Of a stretch of 29,776 bases of DNA, positions 1 through 7,797 are shown piece after piece. Positions within the stretch are counted from its first letter, which is position 1; the number at the start of each line of letters is the position of its first letter. The translations under genes were made by a program, and so were the position numbers. Where the stretch lies: the NCBI GenBank assembly GCA_002422785.1, contig DITK01000013.1:1-29776 (forward strand). The letters are read 5' to 3'. This DNA comes from Francisellaceae bacterium UBA6186 (GTDB lineage Bacteria; Pseudomonadota; Gammaproteobacteria; UBA6186; Azoamicaceae). The notes under the pieces were generated by a model that saw nothing but the letters and a program-made list of their open reading frames with translations, searched no databases and was not told where the DNA came from.

Positions 1-319
1 TTTGTTCTGGTTGTAGGGGTATTTTGGTATTTAATAATCTTTGAAAAGCTTCTTCTTTTAATGCTTTATAATACATATCATTTTTTTCGATACTTGTTTG
101 AGTTGAAGGGGCATTATTTAAATCTACAAAACTATTTTTTGGTTTATAGTCCGGGTGGCCTAATGGTGCTGAAGGATGAATTCCTGGTTGTAAAATTCCA
201 TAATAATCTTTTTTTTCATCGGCAGTAGCGTTAATCGTTAATATTAACAACATAGACATAGCATAGATGATCTTTTTTTTTAGGTTGTTTAAAGTTATTT
301 TATCTAAAATATGTATCAT
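1..319 (-). CDS. dotH: DotH/IcmK, N-terminal part (cut by window edge)
   Basis: The reading frame is open from ATG at 319 to the window edge, giving about 106 residues. The N-terminus has a basic stretch and a hydrophobic segment (AMSMLLILTINATA), which fits an export signal. The visible part ends with FQRLLNTKIPLQPEQ; an Ala/Leu-rich stretch followed by PLxPxQI is typical of the start of the conserved DotH/IcmK region. DotH is an outer-membrane core component of the Dot/Icm type IVB secretion system, working with DotC, DotD and DotG. The gene lies 20 bp downstream of dotI in the same direction, matching the icmL-icmK(-icmE) order of Legionella and Coxiella. AAGAGA, about 6 nt before the ATG, can serve as ribosome binding site. 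The identification leans on position as much as on the short sequence seen. Confidence 0.8.
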   Translation of the reverse strand, partial: MIHILDKITLNNLKKKIIYAMSMLLILTINATADEKKDYYGILQPGIHPSAPLGHPDYKPKNSFVDLNNAPSTQTSIEKNDMYYKALKEEAFQRLLNTKIPLQPEQ

Positions 320-339
320 ATCAAAATCTCTTGAATTCC

Positions 340-975
340 CTAGTAATTTTGTGCCATGGTCGCATCAGTAATATTTTCTATACCTATGCCTTTTTTAGCC
401 TCAGAAGTTGGTACCTTTTTTACTAATAATGTTACTGCCAACCATTGCTTATATACCTGTACGCTTGCCCCCTGGTAAGTAATGGCGACCGGCAGTTGAA
501 TTTCCCATAGGTAATTATTGCCAACTGCTCCCTCGCGCAAAATTATAGGGGAATCAACAACTACCGCTGAAGCTAATAATTTATTATCAATAATATCTTG
601 CAATCTGCCGCTTGCATCTAAAGATTGTTTAAATTTATCGTAACCACTTTTAGTAAAAAATTCACTTATTTTTTCTAAAGATTTATCATAATTTTGGAAA
701 TCCATAGTATAGGCGTTAGTGACAGCCACCATAGACCAATTTAGTAGTGAACGTGGTGAAACATTAATTTCTTTTAGTGGTTCTACTGGGATCTTTTTGC
801 CAGTCAAAGATGTTACAAAATAACTTTCTGTTGGTCTTTGATACTGTAACCAAAAAATTATTAGTAAAATTGATATGGAAACAACAGATAAAGTATTAAT
901 CATTTTTATAGAACGATCAACTGTTTTAGTTAAATCGGTAGCTAGCAGATATAAATTGTTTAATTTAGTTTTCAT
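340..975 (-). CDS. dotI: DotI/IcmL, type IVB secretion inner-membrane protein
   Basis: This 211-residue protein has a short cytoplasmic N-terminus, one membrane helix (about residues 27-43) and a periplasmic domain, the layout of DotI/IcmL. The stretches LLNWSMVAVTNAYTMDF and YDKFKQSLDASGRL, and the later WEIQLPVAITYQG, are typical of the family. DotI forms an inner-membrane complex, related to VirB8/TraM, that is required for Dot/Icm substrate transfer. It is the first gene of a leftward transcript that continues into dotH. A DotJ/IcmM paralogue, which precedes icmL in Legionella, is not present upstream; mreB diverges there instead. A good -10/-35 pair lies about 90 bp upstream. The ATG is preceded only by a weak purine stretch (AAGAAA). 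A full Dot/Icm system elsewhere in the genome is inferred. Confidence 0.92.
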   Translation of the reverse strand: MKTKLNNLYLLATDLTKTVDRSIKMINTLSVVSISILLIIFWLQYQRPTESYFVTSLTGKKIPVEPLKEINVSPRSLLNWSMVAVTNAYTMDFQNYDKSLEKISEFFTKSGYDKFKQSLDASGRLQDIIDNKLLASAVVVDSPIILREGAVGNNYLWEIQLPVAITYQGASVQVYKQWLAVTLLVKKVPTSEAKKGIGIENITDATMAQNY

Positions 976-1063
976 AATTTTTCTTATGGACTTAATTTTT
1001 GTAAAACGATTATTAAAAATATTTAATATTTATCAGTCAGAAAATTCCCTAAACTATATGGTT

Positions 1064-1093
1064 ATTATAGAGTAAATAAATGATACAAATCAA
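1064..1093 (-). promoter_or_regulatory. Candidate sigma-70 promoter for dotI-dotH
   Basis: On the minus strand a consensus -10 (TATAAT, 1064-1069) lies 18 bp from a partial -35 (TTGATT, 1088-1093). It would give a 5' leader of roughly 80 nt before dotI. In such AT-rich DNA this is a candidate only, though the perfect -10 supports it. Confidence 0.5.
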
Positions 1094-1246
1094 TAAATGT
1101 TAAAATACAACTTTTGCTAGTAACTATTTAACTGCCTAAATATTTTGTTATTAAAGTTTTTATTATTAAACCGGAAGTGTTTATAAGATTATGCTATTAT
1201 TTACTTGTAATTTTTTTATCTAAAGATTAACGTATTGCGTATTGAT

Positions 1247-1275
1247 TTGAAAATTTTGCAGAATAATTTTATATA
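1247..1275 (+). promoter_or_regulatory. Candidate promoter for mreB
   Basis: TTGAAA at 1247-1252 is followed 17 bp later by TATATA at 1270-1275 (TATAAA two bases further on is an alternative). The putative transcript would begin close to the AGGGAA ribosome binding site at 1285-1290. AT-richness makes chance matches likely. Confidence 0.35.
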
Positions 1276-1295
1276 AAATGTTATAGGGAACTGAT

Positions 1296-2339
1296 ATGTT
1301 CGATTCATTACGAGGATTATTTAGTAACGACTTATCCATTGATTTAGGAACAGCAAATACCCTGATATGTATGAGAGGGGAAGGTATTGTTCTTGATGAG
1401 CCTTCGGTAGTCGCAATTAGGCAAGAACGCGGCGCAGGTGGTCAAAAAGTTGTTGCAGCGGTTGGCTGGGAAGCGAAAAGAATGTTAGGTAGGACACCGG
1501 GCAATATTACCGCTATTAGGCCATTACGAGAAGGGGTGATTTCAGATTTTTATGTGGCCGAAAAAATGTTACAGCATTTCATTCATAAAGTTCATAAAAA
1601 CAGGTTTTTTCGTCCTAGTCCTAGGGTATTGATTTGTGTGCCATGTGGGGCAACTCAAGTAGAAAGAAGAGCAATTCGTGAATCAGCACTAGGTGCTGGT
1701 GCTAGAGAAGTATATTTGATTGAAGAACCAATGGCAGCTGCTATCGGTTCTGGTATGCCAGTTGATCAAGCGAGCGGTTCCATGGTGGTAGATATTGGCG
1801 GTGGTACTACAGAAGTTGCTATTATATCCTTGAGTGGAGTTGTGTATTCTGCGTCGGCAAGAATTGGCGGGGATAGATTTGACGAAAGTATAGTAAATTA
1901 CGTTAGAAGAAATTATGGTATTTTAATAGGGGAATCTACGGCTGAAAGGATTAAGCAAGAAATCGGTACTGCATATCGTAGTAACGAAATTAAAGAATTG
2001 GAAGTCCGTGGTCGTAATTTAGCAGAAGGAGTTCCACGTAGTTTTATTTTGAATAATAATGAAATTTCTGAAGCCATACAGGAGCCATTATCCGGCATTA
2101 TTGATGCTGTCTTGTTAGCCTTAGAAAAAGCCCCACCAGAACTAGCAGCGGATATTGCTGAAAAAGGCTTAGTTTTAACAGGTGGTGGCGCACTTTTGAA
2201 AGATATAGATAAATTGCTAATGGAAGAAACAGGATTACCGGTTATCGTGGCCGAAGATCCTTTAACTTGTGTTGCAAGAGGCGGTGGTAAAGCGTTAGAA
2301 ATGATGGATTTAGGTGGGGATTTATTATCTACAGAGTAA
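1296..2339 (+). CDS. mreB: MreB, actin-like rod-shape determinant
   Basis: MreB is a cytoplasmic, membrane-associated actin homologue whose filaments organise the elongation-specific peptidoglycan machinery. The 347-residue length is normal. The ATPase motifs of the actin fold are visible: phosphate-1 loop SIDLGTANTLI near residues 15-25, VVDIGGGTTEVAI in the middle, and the late adenosine motif LTGGGALL. The amphipathic N-terminus MFDSLRGLFSNDL resembles the membrane-targeting start of gammaproteobacterial MreB. The ATG at 1296 has an AGGGAA ribosome binding site at 5 nt spacing. It heads a block mreB-mreC-mreD-yhdP with overlapping or nearly touching genes, so these are probably co-transcribed. 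The end of mreB also appears to carry the ribosome binding site for mreC. Confidence 0.98.
   Translation: MFDSLRGLFSNDLSIDLGTANTLICMRGEGIVLDEPSVVAIRQERGAGGQKVVAAVGWEAKRMLGRTPGNITAIRPLREGVISDFYVAEKMLQHFIHKVHKNRFFRPSPRVLICVPCGATQVERRAIRESALGAGAREVYLIEEPMAAAIGSGMPVDQASGSMVVDIGGGTTEVAIISLSGVVYSASARIGGDRFDESIVNYVRRNYGILIGESTAERIKQEIGTAYRSNEIKELEVRGRNLAEGVPRSFILNNNEISEAIQEPLSGIIDAVLLALEKAPPELAADIAEKGLVLTGGGALLKDIDKLLMEETGLPVIVAEDPLTCVARGGGKALEMMDLGGDLLSTE
2312..2320 (+). promoter_or_regulatory. Putative ribosome binding site for mreC inside the end of mreB
   Basis: AGGTGGGGA lies within the last codons of mreB, 3 to 7 nt before in-frame ATT (2324) and ATC (2327) codons of the mreC frame. It is the only strong Shine-Dalgarno-like sequence near the mreC start and supports initiation at a non-standard codon. 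Confidence 0.45.
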
Positions 2340-3172
2340 ATATTTTTTCTAAGCAACCACCTAGATTATTGCGATTTAGTATTTTATTATTAATTGCAAT
2401 AGTTTGTTTTAATATGGATTATCGTTATAAAACTTTTACGACATTTAAAAAGCTATTAGAAGTTCCAAGATATTATTTGCTTAATACTGTTAGCTTTCCA
2501 TTTGAGTGTTATCGAGATATATTAACTTATGTTATTTCGCATAAAAATTTAATCCAAGAAAATGTTTACTTAAAACAACTTGCTAATATCCAATCTGCCA
2601 ATTTGCAAAAACTTGAAATATTGGAATTAGAAAATATTAGATTAAAAAAACTTTTACATTTTAGTGAATCGCAAAAAAATGTATTCGGTTTAGCTAATAT
2701 TATTAATATATATACTGATCCTTTTAAGCACCAGGTGATATTGAACAGAGGTATCAATCATGGTACATACGTAGGGCAGCCAATTATGAATGCCGAGGGA
2801 GTTTTAGGTAGCATTATCTCGGTAGAGAAAAAAACTAGCATTGCCATATTAATTACGGACATTAGTTACGCAATACCAGTTTTAAATCTGAGAAATGGAT
2901 TGAGAGCCATAGCATTAGGCTCTGGAGATGTGAAAGAATTAACCTTACAACATGTGCCAAATACTGCCGATATTAAAGAACAAGATGTATTTGTAACTTC
3001 AGGAATTGGTGGTAAATATCCAGCTGGATATGTTGTTGGTACTGTTAGTAAAGTAAAAAAAGAAGTAAATTTTCCATTCGCATCTATATCTTTAACTGTT
3101 GCGGCAAAATTAGATAGTTGTCAAGAAGTATTATTAATTTATCTTAATAAACACACGATAGAAAAGCAATAA
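2324..3172 (+). CDS. mreC: MreC, rod-shape determining protein (non-standard start)
   Basis: MreC is a bitopic inner-membrane protein whose periplasmic beta domain links MreB to the cell-wall elongation complex. Visible in order are one membrane helix (FSILLLIAIVCF), a coiled coil (ENVYLKQLANIQSANLQKLE onwards) and the beta domain with DPFKHQVILNRGINHGTYVGQ, GVLGSIISV and DVFVTSGIGGKYPAGY, all typical of MreC. The first ordinary start codon is TTG at 2369, but it would begin only three residues before the membrane helix and has no ribosome binding site. The open frame continues upstream and encodes IFSKQPPRLLRF, which lines up with the E. coli MreC start IFSRGPSLQIRL and supplies the positive charges expected on the cytoplasmic side. 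I therefore place the start at ATT 2324 (or ATC 2327) behind AGGTGGGGA, overlapping mreB by about 16 bp. The start is uncertain; the family is not. Confidence 0.93.
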   Translation: MIYRVNIFSKQPPRLLRFSILLLIAIVCFNMDYRYKTFTTFKKLLEVPRYYLLNTVSFPFECYRDILTYVISHKNLIQENVYLKQLANIQSANLQKLEILELENIRLKKLLHFSESQKNVFGLANIINIYTDPFKHQVILNRGINHGTYVGQPIMNAEGVLGSIISVEKKTSIAILITDISYAIPVLNLRNGLRAIALGSGDVKELTLQHVPNTADIKEQDVFVTSGIGGKYPAGYVVGTVSKVKKEVNFPFASISLTVAAKLDSCQEVLLIYLNKHTIEKQ

Positions 3173-3175
3173 ATT

Positions 3176-3682
3176 ATGAGCTATTGGAAACATTATTTTA
3201 TTAAAGGTTTGGGATTTTTATCCATTTTGCTGCTAACTTTTGTAGTAGCTATTCTATTAAGTATTTTGCCTATAACTGAAAAATTTAAATGGCTGATGCC
3301 TAATTGGATAGTTTTAGTATTAATTTATTGGATAATTTTTGCGCCAGAATTAATAGGATTAATTTTTACTTTTATATTAGGTATGGTTATTGATTTATTA
3401 TTAGGCAATTTATTGGGCTTAACTAGTCTATGTTTAATGCCAATTGCATTTTTTGCAGATCGTATGTGTCATAGATTTAGGTCTTTTAGTGTGTCTCAAC
3501 AATTTTTAGTAATAATTGTTTTAGTTAGCATGAATCATTTAATTAGGTTGTGGCTACAATTATATATAAATGGTACAACTAATAATATAAGCTATTGGTT
3601 AACTATCCCAGCTAGTATGATTGCCTGGCCACTTGTTTGTGGATTGTTGCACTTGTTTAGGAAAGTGATTAGATTTTGTTAA
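3176..3682 (+). CDS. mreD: MreD, rod-shape determining membrane protein
   Basis: This 168-residue protein is almost entirely hydrophobic, with about five membrane segments (for example FLSILLLTFVVAILLSILPI and IFTFILGMVIDLLLGNLLG). The motif LGMVIDLLLGNLLGLTSL matches the conserved GxxxDLLxGxxLG region of MreD. MreD is an inner-membrane partner of MreC in the elongation complex. It starts 3 bp after the mreC stop codon, and its own end overlaps the TTG start of the next gene, so translation is probably coupled. Length agrees with the family. Confidence 0.93.
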   Translation: MSYWKHYFIKGLGFLSILLLTFVVAILLSILPITEKFKWLMPNWIVLVLIYWIIFAPELIGLIFTFILGMVIDLLLGNLLGLTSLCLMPIAFFADRMCHRFRSFSVSQQFLVIIVLVSMNHLIRLWLQLYINGTTNNISYWLTIPASMIAWPLVCGLLHLFRKVIRFC

Positions 3683-6114
3683 ACAAATCATTAGACAAGA
3701 AGTTGTTTTTATTAAAATTGTTTTTATATTTAATAATCGTTATCATTTGTTTAATCGGGGCATACAAAGTATCTAATACCTACAAATATATATCTAGCCT
3801 TAATGTTGAAAAAATATCTAAATGGTTAAATAAAAATAATGATCATAATTATTTAATAGACGTTAAAAACATAACAATAAATTTGGATGGACTGAATATA
3901 TGCTTTATTTTAGAGGATATTTTAATTTCAGATATTAATATTGCAAAAAAACACACAAATATTAATTCAGCTCTGAATATTATTCAAATACAACAAATAA
4001 CTGGCAAAATCAATATTTTATCATCAATCTTGTTTGGTAAAATAAAAATAAATAATATTATTGTAAAAGAGATTAACGTCACTGCAAACAGCATATATTC
4101 TTTACAAAAAATCAAAGAAATAATAGGAAACATAACCATTGATGTTAATTTTTATAAAAACATTGATAAAATATTAAATATCACGTCAGAATTTTTGGCA
4201 GATAATATAAGTTTCAAGATCAACACTATTTTGACTTTAAATATTAAAAACAACAACATTAAGTTAATCAAATTTAAACTAGAAAACACAGCAAAAAGTG
4301 TTAGAGATGTTATTAAATATTTACCAGAAAATTTGATTAATAAAAAAATATTATACTGGATAGATGCTGCATTAATATCAGGTTCTATTAAAAGTAGTAA
4401 GTTATTATTAGACGAAAATCATAATTTCACTATGGAATTAAAATTTCAAGAGATTAAATTACAATATGCTAATAATTGGCCAGCTATTGAAAAATTTTCG
4501 GCAACCATGGTAATTGCTGATAATAATTTAACCATCCATATGGACCCAGGATCTCACAAAGGATTTATTTTGCACCAGCCTATTAAAAGTTTGAGTGCCA
4601 AATTAACTGGGATTGATTTAGATATAATTCCGCCTTTGCTAGTTAAAGCCGAAATAATGTCTTTAACTAGCAAAGGATTAGAATTTATAAAAAAATCAAA
4701 TTTAAATAAATTAGGTATTGATTTAGATAAAATAGTTGCACATGGTAAAATCAATTTATCTATAGAATTATTAGTTCCAACAGATAATTTTGTTAATACC
4801 TCAGAGTCAATAAAATTTTCAGGTAATTGCGAATTAATAAAATCAGATATAAATCTATCAAATTTTAATGTAAATTTGGCAGATTTGGTTGGAAATATCA
4901 AGTTTACCAACAACTATCTAGCTGCTGATGATTTGCAGGTTAAAATTTTTGATGTAATGATAAATACTAAGTTTGTATTGGAAAATAACTATTTATCTAT
5001 AGCAACTACATTATTTAATGCTAAAATTTTTTTCGATAAGCAACATAATCATCACATGTTGCAAGGTAAAAATTTAAATATGATTGTCGAAGAATTATGT
5101 ATATTTAATAATGTTTTCAAAAAAATAAAATTTTTTAATCATGCTGCAAATGATACGCTATTTTTCGAAAGCGATGATGCTAAAGGATCTTTAGTGTATA
5201 AAGAATTAAATTCAGGAAAATATCATATAAGCTTTGATAAACTTAAAATAAGCACTAATGACATGTCATCTAATCATAATAATTCAAATTTTATTATGTC
5301 TGCTATAAATCAAATTAAATTTAATTGTGAAAAATTCTATTTAAATCAATTATATTTAGGTAAAGTAATGTCTAGTTTCAATAATAATATGAATAATAAA
5401 TCTGTTAGTATTGATGACTTTAATTTGAAAAATAACAACATAACCGTAGAGGCTAAAGGTAATTGGGATATTAAAGATGTAAAGCAATCAGCAACTAATA
5501 TGAATGGCCAATTGATTAGTAAAGATTTTGGTGAGGCTATTAAACAATTAAATGTTAATAGTAAATTTATTAAAAATGGAGATGGTTTTATAACTTTCAA
5601 TTTGACATGGCTAAACGATCCATTTAAATTCAATTTAAGTAATATTATTGGCAAATTACATTTAAATATAAATTCAGGGGTGATTGTGGGGGTCGAGCCA
5701 GGATTAGGTAGAATTATTGGTTTATTAAGCATAGCGAATATTCAGCGTAGATTAAATTTAGACTTTAGCGATGTAACAAGTGGGGGATTTTCTTTTGACA
5801 CCATGAATGGCGAATTAGATATTAATCAAGGGCAAGTATTATTTAATAATATAATTATTAAAGGACCATCTGCCAATTTAACTATTAATGGTAATACTTC
5901 TTTGGTTGCCCAAAAATTAGACCTATTTATTGAAGTTACTAGTAAAGTTGGAGCCACTTTACCATTAGCGGCAGCCATTGCTGCTGGTAATCCAGTAGTT
6001 GGGGCAGCCTTATGGTTATTTGATCATGCTTCTGGTGCTAAAGTTAGTGAATTTAAATCTCAAAAATATAAAGTTCTTGGTACATGGGAAAAACCAGAGA
6101 TTAATGCTATATAA
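3676..6114 (+). CDS. yhdP: YhdP-type AsmA-like lipid transport protein (short form)
   Basis: YhdP and related AsmA-like proteins are anchored in the inner membrane and span the periplasm; in E. coli they are involved in moving phospholipids to the outer membrane. One N-terminal membrane helix is seen (LFLYLIIVIICLIGAYKV), followed by a long beta-rich region. The C-terminus is diagnostic: LGRIIGLLSIANIQRRLNLD, FSDVTSGGFSFD, the INQGQVLFNNI stretch, AAAIAAGNPVVGAALWLF and a final GTWEKPEI. At 812 residues it is much shorter than E. coli YhdP (about 1270), and the middle is very rich in Asn, Lys and Ile. The start is TTG at 3676, overlapping the mreD stop by 7 bp with AGGAAAG about 10 nt upstream. 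In enterics maf and rng lie between mreD and yhdP; both are missing here. Confidence 0.88.
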   Translation: MLNKSLDKKLFLLKLFLYLIIVIICLIGAYKVSNTYKYISSLNVEKISKWLNKNNDHNYLIDVKNITINLDGLNICFILEDILISDINIAKKHTNINSALNIIQIQQITGKINILSSILFGKIKINNIIVKEINVTANSIYSLQKIKEIIGNITIDVNFYKNIDKILNITSEFLADNISFKINTILTLNIKNNNIKLIKFKLENTAKSVRDVIKYLPENLINKKILYWIDAALISGSIKSSKLLLDENHNFTMELKFQEIKLQYANNWPAIEKFSATMVIADNNLTIHMDPGSHKGFILHQPIKSLSAKLTGIDLDIIPPLLVKAEIMSLTSKGLEFIKKSNLNKLGIDLDKIVAHGKINLSIELLVPTDNFVNTSESIKFSGNCELIKSDINLSNFNVNLADLVGNIKFTNNYLAADDLQVKIFDVMINTKFVLENNYLSIATTLFNAKIFFDKQHNHHMLQGKNLNMIVEELCIFNNVFKKIKFFNHAANDTLFFESDDAKGSLVYKELNSGKYHISFDKLKISTNDMSSNHNNSNFIMSAINQIKFNCEKFYLNQLYLGKVMSSFNNNMNNKSVSIDDFNLKNNNITVEAKGNWDIKDVKQSATNMNGQLISKDFGEAIKQLNVNSKFIKNGDGFITFNLTWLNDPFKFNLSNIIGKLHLNINSGVIVGVEPGLGRIIGLLSIANIQRRLNLDFSDVTSGGFSFDTMNGELDINQGQVLFNNIIIKGPSANLTINGNTSLVAQKLDLFIEVTSKVGATLPLAAAIAAGNPVVGAALWLFDHASGAKVSEFKSQKYKVLGTWEKPEINAI

Positions 6115-6119
6115 TTAGC

Positions 6120-7790
6120 ATGAGCATAAGAAAAAAAATCATTATTAGTACAGTATTTATTAGTTTATTATCGATTACAATAAGTGCTGGCTGTATTATA
6201 TGGCAATCAAAAAAATTAGGCAAAGAAGTATTGTTTTCTATAGCTAGGGACAGGCTTACTAATGTTAGGTATTTTAAAACTTTGCAAGTTGAGTCATATT
6301 TTGATACGGTTATGGATAACTTATTAATTTTGTCTACCAATCAACAAGTAGTTGGGGCATTACAAGATTTCTCTAAAACATTCTCAAAATATTTAGCTGA
6401 ATCTAACAGATTGAACGCTGGCTATAAAAACCAAGTAATTAATAGCTATATTGATGCTTATGCTGAAAAATATAAATACTATAATGTAGGTAAAACTGTT
6501 GATCCTAATGCTATCCTAAATTTAATTTCAGAAAATAGTTTTGCTCTACAGTATAAATATATTTTTGAAAATCCATATGGTTTATCTAATAAACATCAAT
6601 TAAATACTGTAAATGACGGTACACAATATAGTTTAATGCATGCTAAATATCATCCATCGATACTTGCGTTCCAACAGCAGCTGGGATTTTTTGATATATT
6701 TTTAGTTGATGGTAACAATGGAGACATAGTATATACGGTTAATAAAGAAATTGATTTTACTACTTCTTTAATTAATGGTCCTTATGCCAAATCTGGTTTA
6801 GGCGAAGTATTTAAAAATATTATTAAGTTTAATACAAAAAACTTTATTGCTGTAGCTGATTTTGCACCATATTTAGCATCTTATGATAATCAAGCAGCTT
6901 TTATTGGAACTGCCGTTTTTGATGATGGTGGTCGTAAAATAGGTGCAGTAATAGCTCAATTATCAATAAAACATCTTAATGATATTATGACTAATGGCGA
7001 ACAATGGGGAAAAATTGGTTTAGGTAAAACAGTAAATGCAGTAATTGTAGGTCCAGATTATAAATTAAGAACCAGTAATAGATTTTTTTTAGAGGATCCA
7101 AAAAATTTTTTAGCAGAATTACAGCAATCTGGTACAGAACAAAATATGATCGATCTAATTAAAGTAAAAAATTCCATTATTGGGGTACTTAAAACCGACA
7201 CTTTAGCAGTCAGACAAGCATTTGCTGGCGCAGAAGGATTTACCGACTATATAGATTATAGAAAAATACCAGTTGTAGGTAGTTTTGCACCATTAAAGAT
7301 CCCTGGGTTAAACTGGGTAATGGTAGTTAAAATGAATAAAAGTGAAGCATTAAGTTGGATTGAATTGTTGAACAAGAAAGTTTTACATAATAGTATTGTT
7401 ATATCAGTAATAGTAGGTATATTTGCTATTTTGTTAGGCATAATGATGACTAATGGTGTGATGGGTTATATTTATGAAATCACGGAAGAAATTAATAATA
7501 TAGCCCAAAGTCGAGATTTAACTAAAAGATTAAAACTGTCAGTTGATAGTGAATTTACTGTTATGATTAATGCTTTTAATAATTTTATTGCTAATTTGCA
7601 ACATACTTTAAAAAAAATAGTAGATTCTTCAGCAAAAACTCAAGTTAAAATTAACAATAAATTACAAGACGATAACGCAGAAGAATATGAAGTGAAACAA
7701 GATATTTTTGATTTAAACAAACAAATTAATGATCTGTCGAATGAATTTAAAATGATAGAAAATGAAAATGAGCGTACTAAATATTGGTGA
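6120..7790 (+). CDS. Chemoreceptor-like sensor with Cache and HAMP regions but no signalling domain
   Basis: The 556-residue protein has a membrane helix at about residues 7-28, a large extracytoplasmic region to about 420, a second helix at about 423-444 and a HAMP-like stretch at about 445-495 (IYEITEEINNIAQSRDLTKR). The external part carries GDIVYTVNKEIDFTTSL and VVGSFAPLKIPGLNWVMVV, typical of the double-Cache sensors of methyl-accepting chemotaxis proteins. After HAMP only about 60 helical residues follow, and the frame stops. The conserved chemoreceptor hairpin, a histidine kinase or a cyclase domain are all absent. Downstream DNA belongs to an opposing gene, so no lost 3' part lies there. 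It begins 5 bp after yhdP with no clear ribosome binding site. It may be a degraded receptor or a family that signals through a partner. Confidence 0.72.
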   Translation: MSIRKKIIISTVFISLLSITISAGCIIWQSKKLGKEVLFSIARDRLTNVRYFKTLQVESYFDTVMDNLLILSTNQQVVGALQDFSKTFSKYLAESNRLNAGYKNQVINSYIDAYAEKYKYYNVGKTVDPNAILNLISENSFALQYKYIFENPYGLSNKHQLNTVNDGTQYSLMHAKYHPSILAFQQQLGFFDIFLVDGNNGDIVYTVNKEIDFTTSLINGPYAKSGLGEVFKNIIKFNTKNFIAVADFAPYLASYDNQAAFIGTAVFDDGGRKIGAVIAQLSIKHLNDIMTNGEQWGKIGLGKTVNAVIVGPDYKLRTSNRFFLEDPKNFLAELQQSGTEQNMIDLIKVKNSIIGVLKTDTLAVRQAFAGAEGFTDYIDYRKIPVVGSFAPLKIPGLNWVMVVKMNKSEALSWIELLNKKVLHNSIVISVIVGIFAILLGIMMTNGVMGYIYEITEEINNIAQSRDLTKRLKLSVDSEFTVMINAFNNFIANLQHTLKKIVDSSAKTQVKINNKLQDDNAEEYEVKQDIFDLNKQINDLSNEFKMIENENERTKYW

Positions 7791-7797
7791 AATATTT

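Larger units (their letters stand above)
976..1295. other. Divergent intergenic region between dotI and mreB
   Basis: These 320 bp are very AT-rich and separate the leftward Dot/Icm genes from the rightward mre block. A short rightward frame at 875-1075 overlaps dotI and has no recognisable content, so I do not call a gene. The region holds a candidate promoter for each direction, listed separately. I saw no tRNA, no strong terminator hairpin and no mobile-element end. Confidence 0.6.

Noticed and set aside
875..1075. Short rightward frame of 66 codons
   Set aside because: It overlaps the start of dotI on the opposite strand, has no ribosome binding site and its product has no recognisable feature.
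1913..2356. Leftward frame of 147 codons inside mreB
   Set aside because: It is antisense to the conserved mreB sequence; a shadow of the codon bias in mreB.
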